A stretch of DNA of 64,000 nucleotides, taken from NCBI GenBank assembly GCA_009746045.1, contig RPFO01000165.1, positions 5,878,085 to 5,942,084 on the forward strand, in the 5' to 3' direction. Below are positions 10,805 through 22,550 of this stretch, piece by piece. The notes under the pieces were generated by a model. The model made no database searches and was not told where the DNA came from. It saw only the letters and a program-made list of their open reading frames with translations. The translations under genes and the position numbers were made by a program. Positions within the stretch are counted from its first letter, which is position 1, and every line of letters starts with the position of its first letter. This DNA comes from Mesostigma viride. Taxonomy: Eukaryota > Streptophyta > Mesostigmatophyceae > Mesostigmatales > Mesostigmataceae.

Positions 10805-13440
10805 ATGGCTGACGGTATTGAGCGAGAGCGACGAGAGGCCCATCGCTTCTCTCCTGCCCCTTCCCTCGTGGCAGCACTCGAGGCGGCAGAGAGAGCTACC
10901 CAAAATCACTCACGCCCGAGTAGTGAGCGTGGCTCTAGGGGGTCATCCCCAGCACAAACCCCACGTTTGGGAGGGAATTCCTCGGCGGCTGCCGGTGCAC
11001 CACCTGGTAGCCCTGTAGTGAATCCCCTTAATGGACCACCAAGTGGAACATCCATCGCGGGATTTTCGGCGGGTCCGGCCCTTGGTGTAGGAGCCGGCGC
11101 GGGGGCGCAGGGGAATAATGTTACCCTGCACTACGGTAGGAGTGGGGCCCTGCCTACGGTGCTGCCGCAACCTACATTGGCCACTTGGCCCAGCAGCGCC
11201 CCGGCGCCACCCTTGTATGATAGCCGATCGCGGTCTCGCCGCGCTGCGAATCGGGCGTCCTATCATGCGCCTGGACCCCTTGGGGCTAGCCCCTTCGGCC
11301 ATGCCTCGCCAAATATGGCTGGGCAGGGCCAGGGCACCGCACGGACCGGTCGGTCTTCCTTCGGGGTCGCAGGGGAGGCGATTCCCCTCCCCAACTCAGC
11401 ATACGACCGCCTGGCTCCGGCCTCCGGGTGACCCACGAGCGCAGCACCCAGCGGCCACCGCCGCCCATCATTATGCAAGCCGCGCCCACTACCCACATGG
11501 GTATGAGCACCCGGGTGAGGATGAGTGCAGCCCCCCGGCAGGATACCCGCGTGGGCACACCTCGCAAGGTGTGGCCGGGCCCGGGAGACCCGCGAGTATC
11601 ATGGGCCATCATGACGATGATACTCACAATGCAGGGCGACTACCACCGTTGCCCAAGCTGTCGGATATTCCCAAGTTTAAACCCGACTGCTCCTACCAAG
11701 AGTTTGAGGCTTGGGAGATTGCAGTGTCTCAGAAGATCGACATCTGGGAGACATACAATCGCAAGCTCTTGGACGAGGATATCAAGGTCAAGCTGGTGTC
11801 CAGCGAGGCACTGGCTCCCGATGTGAGACAAGCTCTCCATTGCGAAAGCGCCCTGGCCAATGGCTTCCCCAGCAGCTTGGCCGAATTATTTCGGCGAGCA
11901 CGGGCCAAGTACCTGCCACCCGACCAAGACAAGCTGGACCGGGAGGCTTTTGGGGGGTTCAAGCAGGGGAACCTGAGCTATCGGGAATATATGACCAAGT
12001 TCGAGCTTCTAGCTGGGCGGGTTGATGACCTGATGGGCCCAGAAGCCTTGGCAAGGTTCTATGAGGGCTTGTGTCAAGAATATGCCCCATCTAAGCTTAA
12101 CAAGCCCAGCACCTGCAGTGCTGAGTAAAGTTCGGGTAGTCTGTGTTCAGTCATAAATATTTCTGGCGTGTAGAGCTATATATTTTAAAAATATAATTAC
12201 TTACAGCAGAGTGAAATCACTCAAACCAAAGCAAACGCCCAGCTATAAACCTATATACAGAGCCATGTCAAAGCTCTATACTACGATAAGACCAATGGAA
12301 ACGCCTAACGGGAGGAACCTAATAGCCCTGCTGCACCGCAAAATCAGCCCGCGTACGGCGGAGCATGATGTCAGCCATGGCCCGAGCTATATATTTACTA
12401 CAACTCTGCAACTGGAACCACCTCAATCTGAGGTCCAGGTAAAAAGTTATAAGTGTTTGAGTATTTACGATATTATATGATATTATACGCACGGGCCCTA
12501 TAGGCCAGGCGTGAATAATTCTGCCTCACATATATACTACACTATAATTTCTATGGGTCGACAGTAGCCAACATTTGACACTTGTTAAGTGTTGACTACA
12601 TGTCAGTTATAAAATATAAAGTTAACCTGTGATTCTAGCCGAGCACCAATCATAGGTGACGGCGGTGTTACCTGCAGCAATATCCACTCATCCGATAAGG
12701 TGCTGGCTATGGACGAAGCACAGTAGTCTTTTATCATTTTTAATACAAAGTCAATCAATCCAGAAAAGCAATATTAATACGACCTTTCACAGCCTTGCCA
12801 CCTGTCCTGGAATTTTGACAGCTTGCAACCCGAATTCCGGGATGAGGTGAAGCGGAAATTCGCCCACCTCTCCTGGGCTCAATGGAACCTGCAGGACATC
12901 AAGACCTACCTAGCGGAGATAGCTCCCTTGGTGCAGCGGACCCCAAAACCCCGCGTGAATGCACTGGAACTCAATGAGCTGGGATTCGCCCCCGTGTGGG
13001 TGGATGAGCTACAGTGCGAGGTCCTGGACATTAATGCCTTGGACACTTCCCGGATTCAGTGCTACCACTGCAACCGCGTGGGGCACATCAAACGCGAGTG
13101 CCCTGATCTCCCTCCGCTGGACCAGGCCCCGCCTGTGCAACGCAACAACTTCCAAGCGGCCTCCCCGCAAATGGCCTCGAGGCCACCACCGGCGCGAAAT
13201 ATGCGCACAGCTCCCAGTGCGGGTGAGCGTGCCCGACGCTTGCAACAAGCGCGCCAACAGCCCCGGCTGTACCAACAACCCAAGGCGCCCCCAAGCGCCT
13301 ACCAGCAAGCTGGGCATGCCCTCAACCAACTGGATGCCGCCGACGCGGCCGAGCCTGATGATGGCTCTTCCGCGGCCGCATCCGGCCACCTGCAAGGCAC
13401 ACCGGTGGACGAGGGGCCTGCAGGAGAGGCGTTGGACTGA
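10805..13440 (+). pseudogene. gag: Gypsy gag, interrupted by solo LTR-1
   Basis: ATG at 10805 (CGCGATGG). The N-terminal 200 residues are low-complexity, rich in Ser, Gly and Pro. A frameshift near 11420 moves the reading to another frame. The capsid-like part follows: SYQEFEAWEIAV, ELFRRARAKYLPP, SYREYMTKFELLAGRVDDL, ARFYEGL. The coding stops inside an inserted 749-bp LTR and resumes with QPEFRDEVKRKFAHLSW. A CCHC zinc knuckle CYHCNRVGHIKREC lies at about 13060-13101. The stop is TGA at 13438-13440, and pol is open in the -1 frame across it. Gag forms the particle and binds RNA; this copy cannot make it intact. Confidence 0.88.
12072..12820. mobile_element. Solo LTR-1 in gypsy gag
   Basis: 749 bp starting TGTCAA and ending TTGACA, flanked by GCTTG on both sides (12067-12071 and 12821-12825). 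Deleting it plus one GCTTG joins FYEGL to QPEFRDEV in frame (754 bp, shift of 1, matching the downstream frame). No internal coding and no second LTR are present, so it is read as a solo LTR left by LTR-LTR recombination. About 80 bp of it (12190-12268) recurs inverted at 19674-19750. Confidence 0.88.
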
Positions 13441-13678
13441 GAGGCCGGGAGGGCACTCCGGGCGACACCTTACCCGGCCATGAACAAGTCGCCCAAGTTT
13501 TGTTACCATGTAATGTGGTGACAGAGACCCAGGAATGGCAAGCGGAGCCTAGCGAAGGCCCGCGGCAAGTACTCCTCTTCACTGGAAGCCTACCAGACCC
13601 CCAGGGCTCTGGGCGTTGTTTGGAGGGCATCAAGGTCCTCATTGACAGTGGTGCGGCTACCACCTTCATCAGTGAGGC

Positions 13679-14493
13679 TGTTGGAAAAGGGAGAGGAAAC
13701 TAATGGGTTTTACACAATGCCTTTTGCTTGGCCTTGCTACCCTTGCACCTTGCAGGTGATGAAAGACTGAGCTTGAAGACAGTTGAAGAGAGACCAGAAA
13801 AAGAGTTTTATTTCATAGATTTAGAGGTTAGGAAAATAGGTTGAATGGAGGTTCAATTGAGGTACCTGCCCTTAGGGGGCAGTTTCCTTTTATACCTTTT
13901 AGGCTAGGAAGGATGACATCAGCAATGACATCATCACAGAAGCTTCTAGAAACATCCTAGCATATTCCTAGCGTATTCCCAGCATATTCTCAGTATATTC
14001 CAGGAATATTCCTGGCATATTCTTAGAACATTCCTAGAACATTCTAGACATGATCCAATGAGCTGGCATAATAGCTAGATGCCAAGTGTCTACTACATAA
14101 TAATGTGCCACATAACATGATTAATAAAGTGACACATCTCTTCTCCTTGGAGTGACAAGTGTCATGCAATGAGTCTACCCACTTGTCATCATGTAAGTCA
14201 TAACATGTGTCATCATGAGCTTTCAACACTTGTCAGCTCATGGACCAAACACTTGTCCAATAGGCCATAGCACCACTTGTCAATCAAATACGTGATGCTA
14301 CTAGGCTGACTCAGGGTACAAGTCATCCATGTCCAAGTATAGGACTATGGCACATGAATATTGATCAGCTCATTGAGCCCGATTCATCTAGCTTATCATA
14401 GCTATCAAATTCCCAGTCCATATGGAATAAATCCAACAAGAAATAAATCAGGCTGGGATATATTGTGGCCAGGTGGATATAATATCCCTAACA
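13679..14493. mobile_element. Solo LTR-2 in gypsy protease
   Basis: 815 bp starting TGTTGG and ending CTAACA, flanked by GAGGC (13674-13678 and 14494-14498). Removing it with one GAGGC joins TTFISEA to IVQRLGV in frame (820 bp, shift of 1, exactly the downstream frame). No coding lies inside. It contains an eight-fold 11-bp tandem array (13957-14044) and several ACTTGTCA motifs between 14150 and 14285. Confidence 0.93.
13957..14044. repeat. 11-bp tandem array inside solo LTR-2
   Basis: Eight consecutive 11-mers of the form CTAGCATATTC, diverging to CTAGAACATTC at the right. The period is close to one helical turn. The last two units create GAAnnTTC pairs like half of a heat-shock element. 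An enhancer role is only a suggestion. Confidence 0.75.
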
Positions 14494-17400
14494 GAGGCCA
14501 TAGTGCAGCGCCTGGGAGTAACCCCGACTCCCCATACCATTGCTCGGCGCGTGCGATACTCGGATGGCTACACTCAGCCATCCCCGGGCTATGTGGACTT
14601 GGCCCCTATCGTACAAGGCACCAGCGTGCCCATTCGCGCCATGGTCATTCCCTTACAAGCGGCTGATATCATCCTAGGGATTGACTGGCTGCACATATCC
14701 AAGGTGACCGTCTCTTTTGGTACCATGGTTACCCACTTCCCAGATGGGTCATTCTGGTTACCTGAGCGGCAGTATGCGGCCAACGGCATGACCATCACAG
14801 ATGACACGCCTGCCCTCAAGAGTGACCGTCGTCGCCTTGCGGACATTCTCATGTCCAAAAGGGAGTTCAAGCGGATGATGAGAGCCCGGCAGCCTCCTCC
14901 CGTTTACTCCATTCGTCTGGACGCCCTTGCCCACGCGCGCGGGCCCAGCGCCCAGCATGCACAGGCTGGAGTTTCGTTAAACTCGCTTGGCATGGACTTG
15001 TCGGAAGACGAGGTGAAACGACTCAACGCAGTGCTCGATCAGTATTCAGCCGTGTTTGAGGAGAAAACACCTACGTTTCCCCCGGCCAGACCGGTGCTCC
15101 ACCGCATTCATTTGCAGGAGGGGCACCCACCTACCACCTCACCCATTTTTCGCATGGGGCCCGTGGAGTTGGCAGAGCTCAAGAAGATCTTGGTCGGCTT
15201 GTTGGAGGCCGGCTTGATCGAGCCCAGCAATAGCCCTTACAGCGCGGGCGTGTTGCTGGTGCCCAAACCCAATGGGAAGTGGCGTCTGGTTACGGATTAT
15301 CGCAAACTCAATGCGATCACCGTGAAGTCCAAGTATCCCCTCCCCCGCATCGATGATATATTTAATAAGGTGGAGGGCGCAAAGTACTTTACGGTGCTCG
15401 ATTGTGCAGACGGTTTTTGGCAACTTCGGATCGCCCCCGAAGATTGCCATAAAACAGCCTTTGCCACGCCTTTTGGCCATTACCAATTCCGCGTGGCGGC
15501 CATGGGCTTGTGTAACAGCCCTGCCTCTTTTCAGATGCTCATGAACCACCTCTTTAGGTCGGTGATGGGCACTAGTCGGCTGCCCCAGGTCTCGGCAGAC
15601 CTGCGCGACCCGACTATCCCGTGGGACCCGGGGACGCAGCCGTACAAACGCACCTGCGTGGCCATCTACTTGGATGACATCCTCATTTTCTCTCGCACGT
15701 TCGAGGAGCACTTGGAGGATGTTGCCGCGGTTCTGCAGATCATGGCGGATAATAAACTGTCCGCCCGCCGCAGCAAGGTAGAATCAGGCCGCAGCGTCCC
15801 CTTTCTAGGCCACATTCTCTCGGACAAGGGCGTGTCCACGGACCCCGATAAGGTCGCCGCCGTCCAACAGTGGCCTGTTCCCGCGAATGTTCGCGCCTTG
15901 CGCAGCTTCTTGGGCTTGGTATCGTATTATCGCCGCTTCATCCCGCGTTTCGCGACCATTGCGGCCCCGCTTACTCACCTCCTCAAGAAGGACGTACCGT
16001 GGGAATGGTCAGGCCTGTGTCAACAGGCCTTTGACCTGCTGAAGGCCAGGCTCGCCACTGCGCCTGTCCTCATCCTTCCGGATCCCACCAAGCCATTCGT
16101 GGTCAATAGCGATTCTAGCAAGGTTGCTATTGGCGGTGTGCTGCTCCAAGACCATGGTCTCGGTCTCCAACCGGTCGAGTATATCTCCCGGACGATGATC
16201 CCGGCCGAAAGAAATTACCCGGTCCATCAGCAAGAGTTGTTGGCCGTGGTGTACTGTTGCCATACTTGGCGGCACCATCTTCTGGGTGCTCAGTTCAACG
16301 TGGCCATGGCCGAACCCGACCCTGCGGACCCGTACCGCTTGATCATCCAGACCGACCATCGGCCCCTCACGCACTTGTTGACGCAGCCCACGCTTACGCC
16401 ACGCCAAGCCCGTTGGCTTGAATATTTGGCACAGTTCGGTCCGTTCAAGATCGAATATGTCAAGGGCCTTGACAACACGGTCCCTGACGCCCTGTCGCGT
16501 CGCCCCGACTATTGGTTTTATGAGGATCTTGACGTTTTGGCCACGACGTTGATCCCCTCCCATGGTCCCGTCGCCCCCTTTGGCGACCGCTTGAGCGACC
16601 CGATGAGCCCCTTCCTCTTCTGTGGCGCCACAACCGCGGAGGTTGACACTGTTGACCATTCCGTGCGCCTCGCCGGCAGCACCCCTGCACGTGAGGGCAC
16701 GTGCGCAGCCGCAGGGGGGGAAGGACTTCGGCCCCGTACAGCCATGTGCCGGCGACAGGAGTTACCCTCCAATGCAGCCCGTTGGAGAGGCATTCACGTT
16801 GGCAAATACTGCAACAACGGTCGTCATCAGCTCGGACCTAGAGCGCCTCATCTCGCGCTTCACGGTCACTGAGGGAAGGCAAATGAAGCCATAGCTGCCC
16901 GCCCTCAGAGCATGGACGGCTACCCAGCCAAGTTTCAAAACGGGTTCCTTTACGTGAATGTCAGTGGCCAGGCGGCCCGTCAAGACTCATGGCGCTTGTA
17001 TGTCCCCCAAATATGCCGCGCTGAGGTATTATTTGAGTTACATGACTCCGTCTTGGGGGGACACCAAGGCCAGGACAGGCTGTTAGCGAGGGCCCGGAGG
17101 TCCTACTATTGGCCTAAGATGGCTCGGATGTGCGGGAGTATGTCAGTACCTGTGACAGCTGCCAGCACATGAAGCCACGGAATACGGGCAAACAGGGCGT
17201 TCCAAAGGAAATTCCAGACCCCATGTTCCCTTGGGACTCGGTGATGATGGATTTCATTGGGCCCTTGCCAGAGACCAAGGCGGGCAATGCTCAGATCCTG
17301 GTAGTGGTGGACCGGCTCACGCGGAGATGCCATTTAATCCCCTGCAAGGCCACCCTGACGGCGGAAGAGTGTGCCCACTTGTTCCTAAACAATGTGTTCC

Positions 17401-18353
17401 GGCTCCATGGCATGCCCCGACAATTTATCACCGACAAGGACAAGCTGTTCACGTCGAAATTTTGGACCTCATTTTTTCAGGTCGTCGGGACTAAGTTGTC
17501 TATGGGTACGGCCTATCACAGTAGCTCTTCTCACATGGTGGAGAGAGTGAATCGGGTGGTGGAAGAGGCACTGCGGCACTACCTGGATCGAGACGGGAGG
17601 AATTGGGACGAAGTGCTGGGATTCATTGAGTTTTCACTCAATAATGCCCCCCATTCTGCCCACGGGTATACCCCGTTCTTTCTTGATACAGGCAGGCATC
17701 CCCTTACCCCCACCGATCTCTTGACCGCCCCAGCCATCACCACGACAACGGAGCTACGCTCCACAGTCGCAGGGGCGCGGGAGCTGGTACAACGGATGGT
17801 GCAAGCTCATTCCAGCGCCATAAGTGGCCTACGTCAGGCGCGTGCCAAGTACATGGCGCGAGTCCAAAGTACCCTGGACAGGCGCACCCCTGCAATCGAA
17901 GCAGGTGACTTGGTTTTAATTGAGGGCCCCCACCAAGGCCGCTTCTCGCACAAGTTCGAGGACAGCCTGAAGGTCAAGCTCCGCCCCTTATTCCTTGGAC
18001 CGTATCTGGTGGAGAAGGTGTTCAATGAGGTGATGGTGTCTGTCGCCATCCCGGACTCGTGGCAGCTGAAGTCCAATGTTTTCCACGTTGACCAGCTGAA
18101 GCTTTACCGCAAGAGCACCTTCCCAGGTCGTGTCATGGCACCCGCCCCCTTGGAGTTCAACCCCGAGACGGGCGAACCCGAGGATGAGGTCGAGGACATT
18201 GTAGCCCACCGCAATCGAGGCCGCCGCCGCGAGTACCTCCTTAAGTGGAAGTTCTCCCAAACAGAGCTAGAGCACTCATGGGTAGCTGAGGCTGGACTCA
18301 CGGGCTGTGCACGCTTGCTACAGGAGTATAAAGCCCGGGCAGGGTTGGCATAA

Positions 18354-18891
18354 TTCCGGCCCTTCTCCTACCTTTTGCGTAATGCTCCTTGCATGTGCAT
18401 TGGCAGCCTTGATGCAGGCCGCCCCGCCCCAGGGGTCCATGGGCGAGTTATTCGGTGCGGTATCGTTTGGACAGGAGGTTCGGTGTCCCTCACCCGACAC
18501 AAGTTCCTCGCCGCCTTCTTGAGCGTTTTCCCACTGGAGGCGCTGCGGGATGTCAACCTGGCCAAACGCCATGATGCACGCGCCGGCGAGCGGCAACTCA
18601 CCTTCCAGCCCGCCCTAGTCCAGGCCAATGGCCTGCCTCTTCCCGAGCCGGCTGAGGCCGCGCCGGCTGAGCGTGTCCACCGGCGTCAACGCCCGGCCGC
18701 ACCTCTGCGCGGGCATGGCCGTGGGGGCTCCGCTCGTGGGGGTCACCGCCCGAGCCCTTACCGCCCGGCGCCGTAAACCATCGCCAACGGACGGTGACAA
18801 TTGGCACGATCGATGCGTGCCCTGGAAGGGAACAGTGACCATGTATACAGTCATTTATAAGTCCCGGCTACAGGAGTAGCCGCCTCTTTTG
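18354..18891 (+). other. Gypsy 3' untranslated region
   Basis: GC-rich segment between the pol stop and the polypurine tract. An open frame at 18375-18776 rich in Arg, Pro and Ala has no recognised domain, and a minus-strand frame overlaps it, so neither is called. Confidence 0.5.
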
Positions 18892-18906
18892 TTGGGGGGG
18901 GAGGTG
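18892..18906 (+). promoter_or_regulatory. Gypsy polypurine tract
   Basis: TTGGGGGGGGAGGTG directly precedes the 3' LTR, the expected place for the plus-strand primer. Confidence 0.8.
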
Positions 18907-19641
18907 TGTTGCACGGATGCAACATGCCATTTGTGGTATTAAATTATCCGTCCCGGTCGATCGGCGCCGACCGTAATCCGGCGCCAGTGCCGAGGCCATA
19001 GTATAGTTGGCAGCCGAGGCAATCCGTGTGGAAGTAAGTGTAGAAGTTTTGCTGACGAACTTGGCCTTTGCGCCGTAGGCAGACCTAGCGCCTGAACGGG
19101 AGTTACGGGACAGCCAAGTGGCACTGCACATGCGTTATGATGGTACCTACGGACATTTGGATATTTTCAGGAGAGGCCTCTAGCCGTACTGGTCTTTAAT
19201 GTGTTCTAGACGGTTCGAGAAGCCCGTCCCCGCGGACCTCACGTCATGCCTGGTTGGCAGCGCCAGGCGCAGCCACCAACGGGGACGAAGGGACAAAATA
19301 GGAAGGCACGAGCTATGCCAGCAATCCGGACCTTGTATCGTAATTTACCACGTTGCTCTACAGATTATTTACCATCGCTTCATCCTGGAGTGTAAATCTC
19401 CTGTGGGCTCGAGTGTGAATCCCTCGCCTACTGGGTGTAAGTCTTCCCGCATTGAGTGTTTTAATCTGTGTGGTAACATTGTAATATACGAAACCGGTTT
19501 TCCGGGTTTGAGCTTATTCGTATTGTGTGACAAGTATTCTTAAGCCACCATCGTGCGCTGTGACACATAGGAAGTCAAAGGTCTTTCGCATTCATTCTCA
19601 ATCATTAAGGCGCTATATTCTAAATAGCCATACGTGTTAAA
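18907..19641 (+). repeat. Gypsy 3' LTR
   Basis: Same sequence as 9598-10330 apart from one substitution and one 2-bp indel. It is followed by the CGGGC target duplication (19642-19646). Confidence 0.93.
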
Positions 19642-19646
19642 CGGGC

Positions 19647-19863
19647 GTCAGTAGCCATGGCTCTGGCCAGTTGCCATGGCTCTGTATATAGGTTTATAGC
19701 TGGGCGTTTGCTTTGGTTTGAGTGATTTCACTCTGCTGTAAGTAATTATATTTTTATAATTGATATATTTTTGGCCCACGAGCACCCCAATTTAGGCACA
19801 ACTACCGACTAGGCATTTTGGCTATTTTTGGCATCCCTGGGTTAACTTAACTGTTTAATATAA
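19647..19863 (-). repeat. Fragment of the solo-LTR-1 family, right of the gypsy insertion
   Basis: Positions 19674-19750 are nearly identical to the reverse complement of solo LTR-1 (12190-12268), including CTCTGTATATAGG and TGGGCGTTTGCTTTGG. The rest up to 19863 is unassigned AT-rich sequence. Confidence 0.65.
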
Positions 19864-21336
19864 TCCTATTTATTAATTTAGCAATGAGTAGTCATCCCGC
19901 ACTATCCAAGGCATCGCGACTTCCCCGCCAATCCAAAACAACCGGAATCACTAACCACCAATCCCAGCGAGCGAGCGAAGCGAGCGAGCGGCTGCTTCAG
20001 CGGCCTGCGCGCAGCGCATGGCGAGCGAGCGAAGCGAGCGAGCACCCTACCGCGAGCGAGCGAAGCGAGCGAGCACCGTACGGCGCGCGAGCGAAGCGAG
20101 CGAGCACCCTACCACGAGCGAGCGAAGCGAGCGAGAACCGTACTGCGCACCAATCCGCGAGCGAAGCGAGCACCGTACTATTCCAGCGGGCAGCGGGCAG
20201 CGTACTGCGCACCAATCCGCGAGCGAAGCGAGCACCGTACTATTCCAGCGGGCAGCGGGCAGCGTACTGCGCACCAATCCGCGAGCGAAGCGAGCACCGT
20301 ACTATTCCAGCGGGCAGCGGGCAGCGGGCAGCGGGCAGCGGGCAGCGGGCAGCGGGCAGCGGAAAGCGGGCAGCGGGCAGCGGGCAGCGGGCAGCGGGCA
20401 GCGGGCAGCGGGCAGCGGGCAGCGGGCAGCGGGCAGCGGGCAGCGGGCAGCGGGCAGCGGGGCGAAGTACTGCCAAAAAAAGGGACCCTGTTTTGGGCTG
20501 GGCGAAGCCAGCGGGTGCCACTAGTCCTATTTATTAATTTCGCAATGTAGTAGTCATCCCGCACTATCCAGGGCATCGCAACTTCCCCGCCAATCCACGC
20601 ATCGCGCGCGAGCAGACCGCCAATGGTGGAAAACACAGCGAGACAAGGAAGCGGGAGTTGCGGCCAGAGGGCGTACTATCCGGCTAGCGGGCCGCGACCG
20701 AAGCGACCACCGTACTATCCAGCTAGCGGGCCGCGAGCGAAGCGAGCACCGTACTATTCCAGCGCCGGCAGCGGGCAGCGTACTGCGCACCAATCCGCGA
20801 GCGAAGCGAGCACCGTACTATTCCAGCGGGCAGCGGGCAGCGGGCAGCGGGCAGCGGGCAGCGGGCAGCGGGCTGCGGGCTGCGGGCTGCGGGCAGCGGG
20901 CTGCGGGGCGAAGTACTGCCAAAAAAAGGGACCCTGTTTTGGGCTGGGCGAAGCCAGCGGGTGCCACTAGTATGGAAATAAACTAACACCCATTTCACCG
21001 GAAACATCCTATATACTAATTTGGTAATGTGGAGTACCCCGCACTATCCAAGGCATCGCGGAGTACACAGCCAATCCAAAACAACCGGAATCACTAACCA
21101 CCAATCCCAGCGAGCGAGCGAAGCGAGCGAGCACCGTATTGCGCACCAATCCGCGAGCGAAGCGAGCACCGTACTATTCTAGCGGGCAGCGGGCAGCGGG
21201 CAGCGGGCAGCGGGCAGCGGGCAGCGGGCAGCGGGCAGCGGGCTGCGGGCTGCGGGCAGCGGGGCGAAGTACTGCCAAAAAAAGGGACCCTGTTTTGGGC
21301 TGGGCGAAGCCAGCGGGCGCTGTCAAGGACCACGTA
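19864..21336. repeat. Composite satellite, three tandem units with inner minisatellites
   Basis: Units begin at about 19864, 20526 and 21010 with CCTATTTATTAATTT or close variants, then CCCGCACTATCCA. They end with GAAGTACTGCCAAAAAAAG...GGGCTGGGCGAAGCCAGCGGG (the third unit ends differently near 21320). Inside are GCGAGCGAA repeats, then CAGCGGG heptamers (longest run about 20309-20460), with unit-specific copy number. The open frames across it (Ala/Ser/Gly/Arg-rich) are repeat artefacts. The family is unknown. Confidence 0.8.
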
Positions 21337-21344
21337 CTAAGCAG

Positions 21345-22462
21345 TAGGGTTGGGTCCACGAGTACTAAGTCCACGAGTAGAAAAGGCGAGTACCGAGTAG
21401 TGAGTACTACTCACTACTCGGTACTCGCCATTTTTTTGGAGCCCGAGTACTACTCGGTACTCGTACTCGCCGACTTTTTTTTAGCCCGAGTAGTACTCGG
21501 TACTCGTACTCGCCGACTTTTTTTAGCCTGAGTAGTACTCGGTACTCGTACTCGCCGACTTTTTTGAGCTCGAGTACTACTCGCTACTCGTACTCGTGAA
21601 AGTATCAGATACTCGAGTAGTACACGAGTAGTACTCATGACCCTGAGATGGTCGAGTAGTACACGAGTAGTACTCATGTTCTGAGGACAATCATCATGGT
21701 TGTCATGAGTAGCGAGACATTCGACACGGGTCGACACTGGCTGGCCCGGCCTCACAAGTTCGCAGCCGGCTCGGAAAGGAAAAATGCCACCCACTGCCCT
21801 ACCCACGGCTACCGCCGCCATCATTCTCTTCTTGTCATCATGTCGGACTTGCAAGGCTGTTGAGCATTATTATTTATTTGTTGTTCCGAGGGGTGCGGCT
21901 TACTCCTTGTTGACGGGGAAACAAGTTTATCTTCATAGCTATATTAATGTTTATTGTGACAATAAACATTAATATTTGTTGTCTCTTTTCATAAAGTATT
22001 GTTATTTTCAGAAAGTATATATATATTTGGCCCGTTACTTCATAGTTTTTTTTGTAAATTTTAGGGAAATTATATCAGCAAATAGTATCAAAGAGACAAC
22101 CAGCGCAGGCCAGAAATCGGGAGAATCCGGACCATGGTAGCTCGAGCCTGCCGTTATCTTTTCCGCGTTTATCGCAGGTACTCGAGTAGTACTCGAGTAC
22201 TACTCGGTACTCGTACTCGCCGACTTTTTTTAGCCTGAGTACTACTCGGTACTCGTACTCGCCTACTTTTTTTGAGCTCGAGTACTACTCGCTACTCGTA
22301 CTCGCCTACTTTTTTGAGCCCGAGTAGTACTCGGTACTCGTACTCGCCAAGTTTTTCTGAGCCCGAGTAGTACTCGGTACTCGTACTCGCCGACTTTTTT
22401 TAGCCTGAGTAGTACTCGGTACTCGTACTCGCTGCCAAAAATCCAGCGTGGACCCAACCCTA
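21345..22462. mobile_element. hAT-1, non-autonomous hAT element
   Basis: 1118 bp with perfect 16-bp terminal inverted repeats TAGGGTTGGGTCCACG and an 8-bp target duplication CTAAGCAG (21337-21344 and 22463-22470). The TAGGG start and 8-bp duplication are hAT hallmarks. Both ends carry dense subterminal repeats built on TACTCG/CGAGTA with T-runs (about 21360-21620 and 22180-22440). The central 560 bp is unique and has no transposase. It splits the fourth satellite unit. Confidence 0.93.
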
Positions 22463-22550
22463 CTAAGCAGTGAGCGGGCAGCGGGCAGGCCCTGAACCGC
22501 CCCTTTAAGTGCTTTTTTTGGCTGGGCGAAGCCAGCGGGTGACACTAGTG
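22463..22550. repeat. Remainder of the fourth satellite unit
   Basis: After the hAT-1 duplication the satellite resumes (GAGCGGGCAGCGGGCAG ... GGCTGGGCGAAGCCAGCGGG), ending at CACTAGTG. Confidence 0.75.

Larger units (their letters stand above)
13434..18353 (+). pseudogene. pol: Gypsy pol: PR-RT-RNaseH-IN-chromodomain, interrupted
   Basis: Protease core VLIDSGAATTFISEA is cut by solo LTR-2 and resumes as IVQRLGVTP at 14499, with DIILGIDWL later. RT (about 15100-15830) has LVTDYRKLNAITVKSKYPLP, the VLDCADGFWQL motif A, and YLDD near 15670. RNase H (about 16080-16500) has PFVVNSDSSKVAIGGVL and TDHRPLTHLL. An in-frame UGA (16870-16872) precedes the integrase linker. The integrase HHCC region (about 17035-17170) is crossed by a frameshift near 17115. 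The DDE core has MMDFIGPLPE, FITDKDKLF and HMVERVNRVVEE. A chromodomain (about 18185-18300) shows VEDIVAHRNRGRRREYLLKW. In chromoviruses this domain steers integration toward chromatin marks. Confidence 0.92.
9598..19641 (+). mobile_element. Chromodomain Ty3/gypsy retrotransposon with two nested solo LTRs
   Basis: About 10 kb between CGGGC target duplications. Order: 5' LTR, putative primer-binding site, gag with CCHC knuckle, protease, RT, RNase H, integrase, chromodomain, G-rich polypurine tract, 3' LTR. This is the classic gypsy order, and the terminal chromodomain places it with chromoviruses. Gag and protease are each split by a solo LTR. Removing each solo LTR with one copy of its duplication restores the host frame exactly. 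Remaining defects are a gag frameshift near 11420, an in-frame UGA at 16870-16872 and a frameshift near 17115. Confidence 0.95.

Noticed and set aside
12110-12804. CACCTG as the target duplication of the insertion in gypsy gag
   Set aside because: Excision at CACCTG leaves the wrong frame; GCTTG restores FYEGLQPEF and gives TG...CA ends.
18375-18776. Additional gypsy 3' ORF (133 codons)
   Set aside because: Composition is biased, a minus-strand frame overlaps it, and no motif is visible.
19884-21333. Ala/Ser/Arg/Gly-rich open frames
   Set aside because: They follow the heptamer and GCGAGCGAA repeats on both strands and have no domain.
21360-22440. Regular repeats that superficially look like a CRISPR array
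   Set aside because: Spacing is irregular, there are no unique equal-length spacers, the genome is eukaryotic, and the repeats are subterminal motifs of hAT-1.
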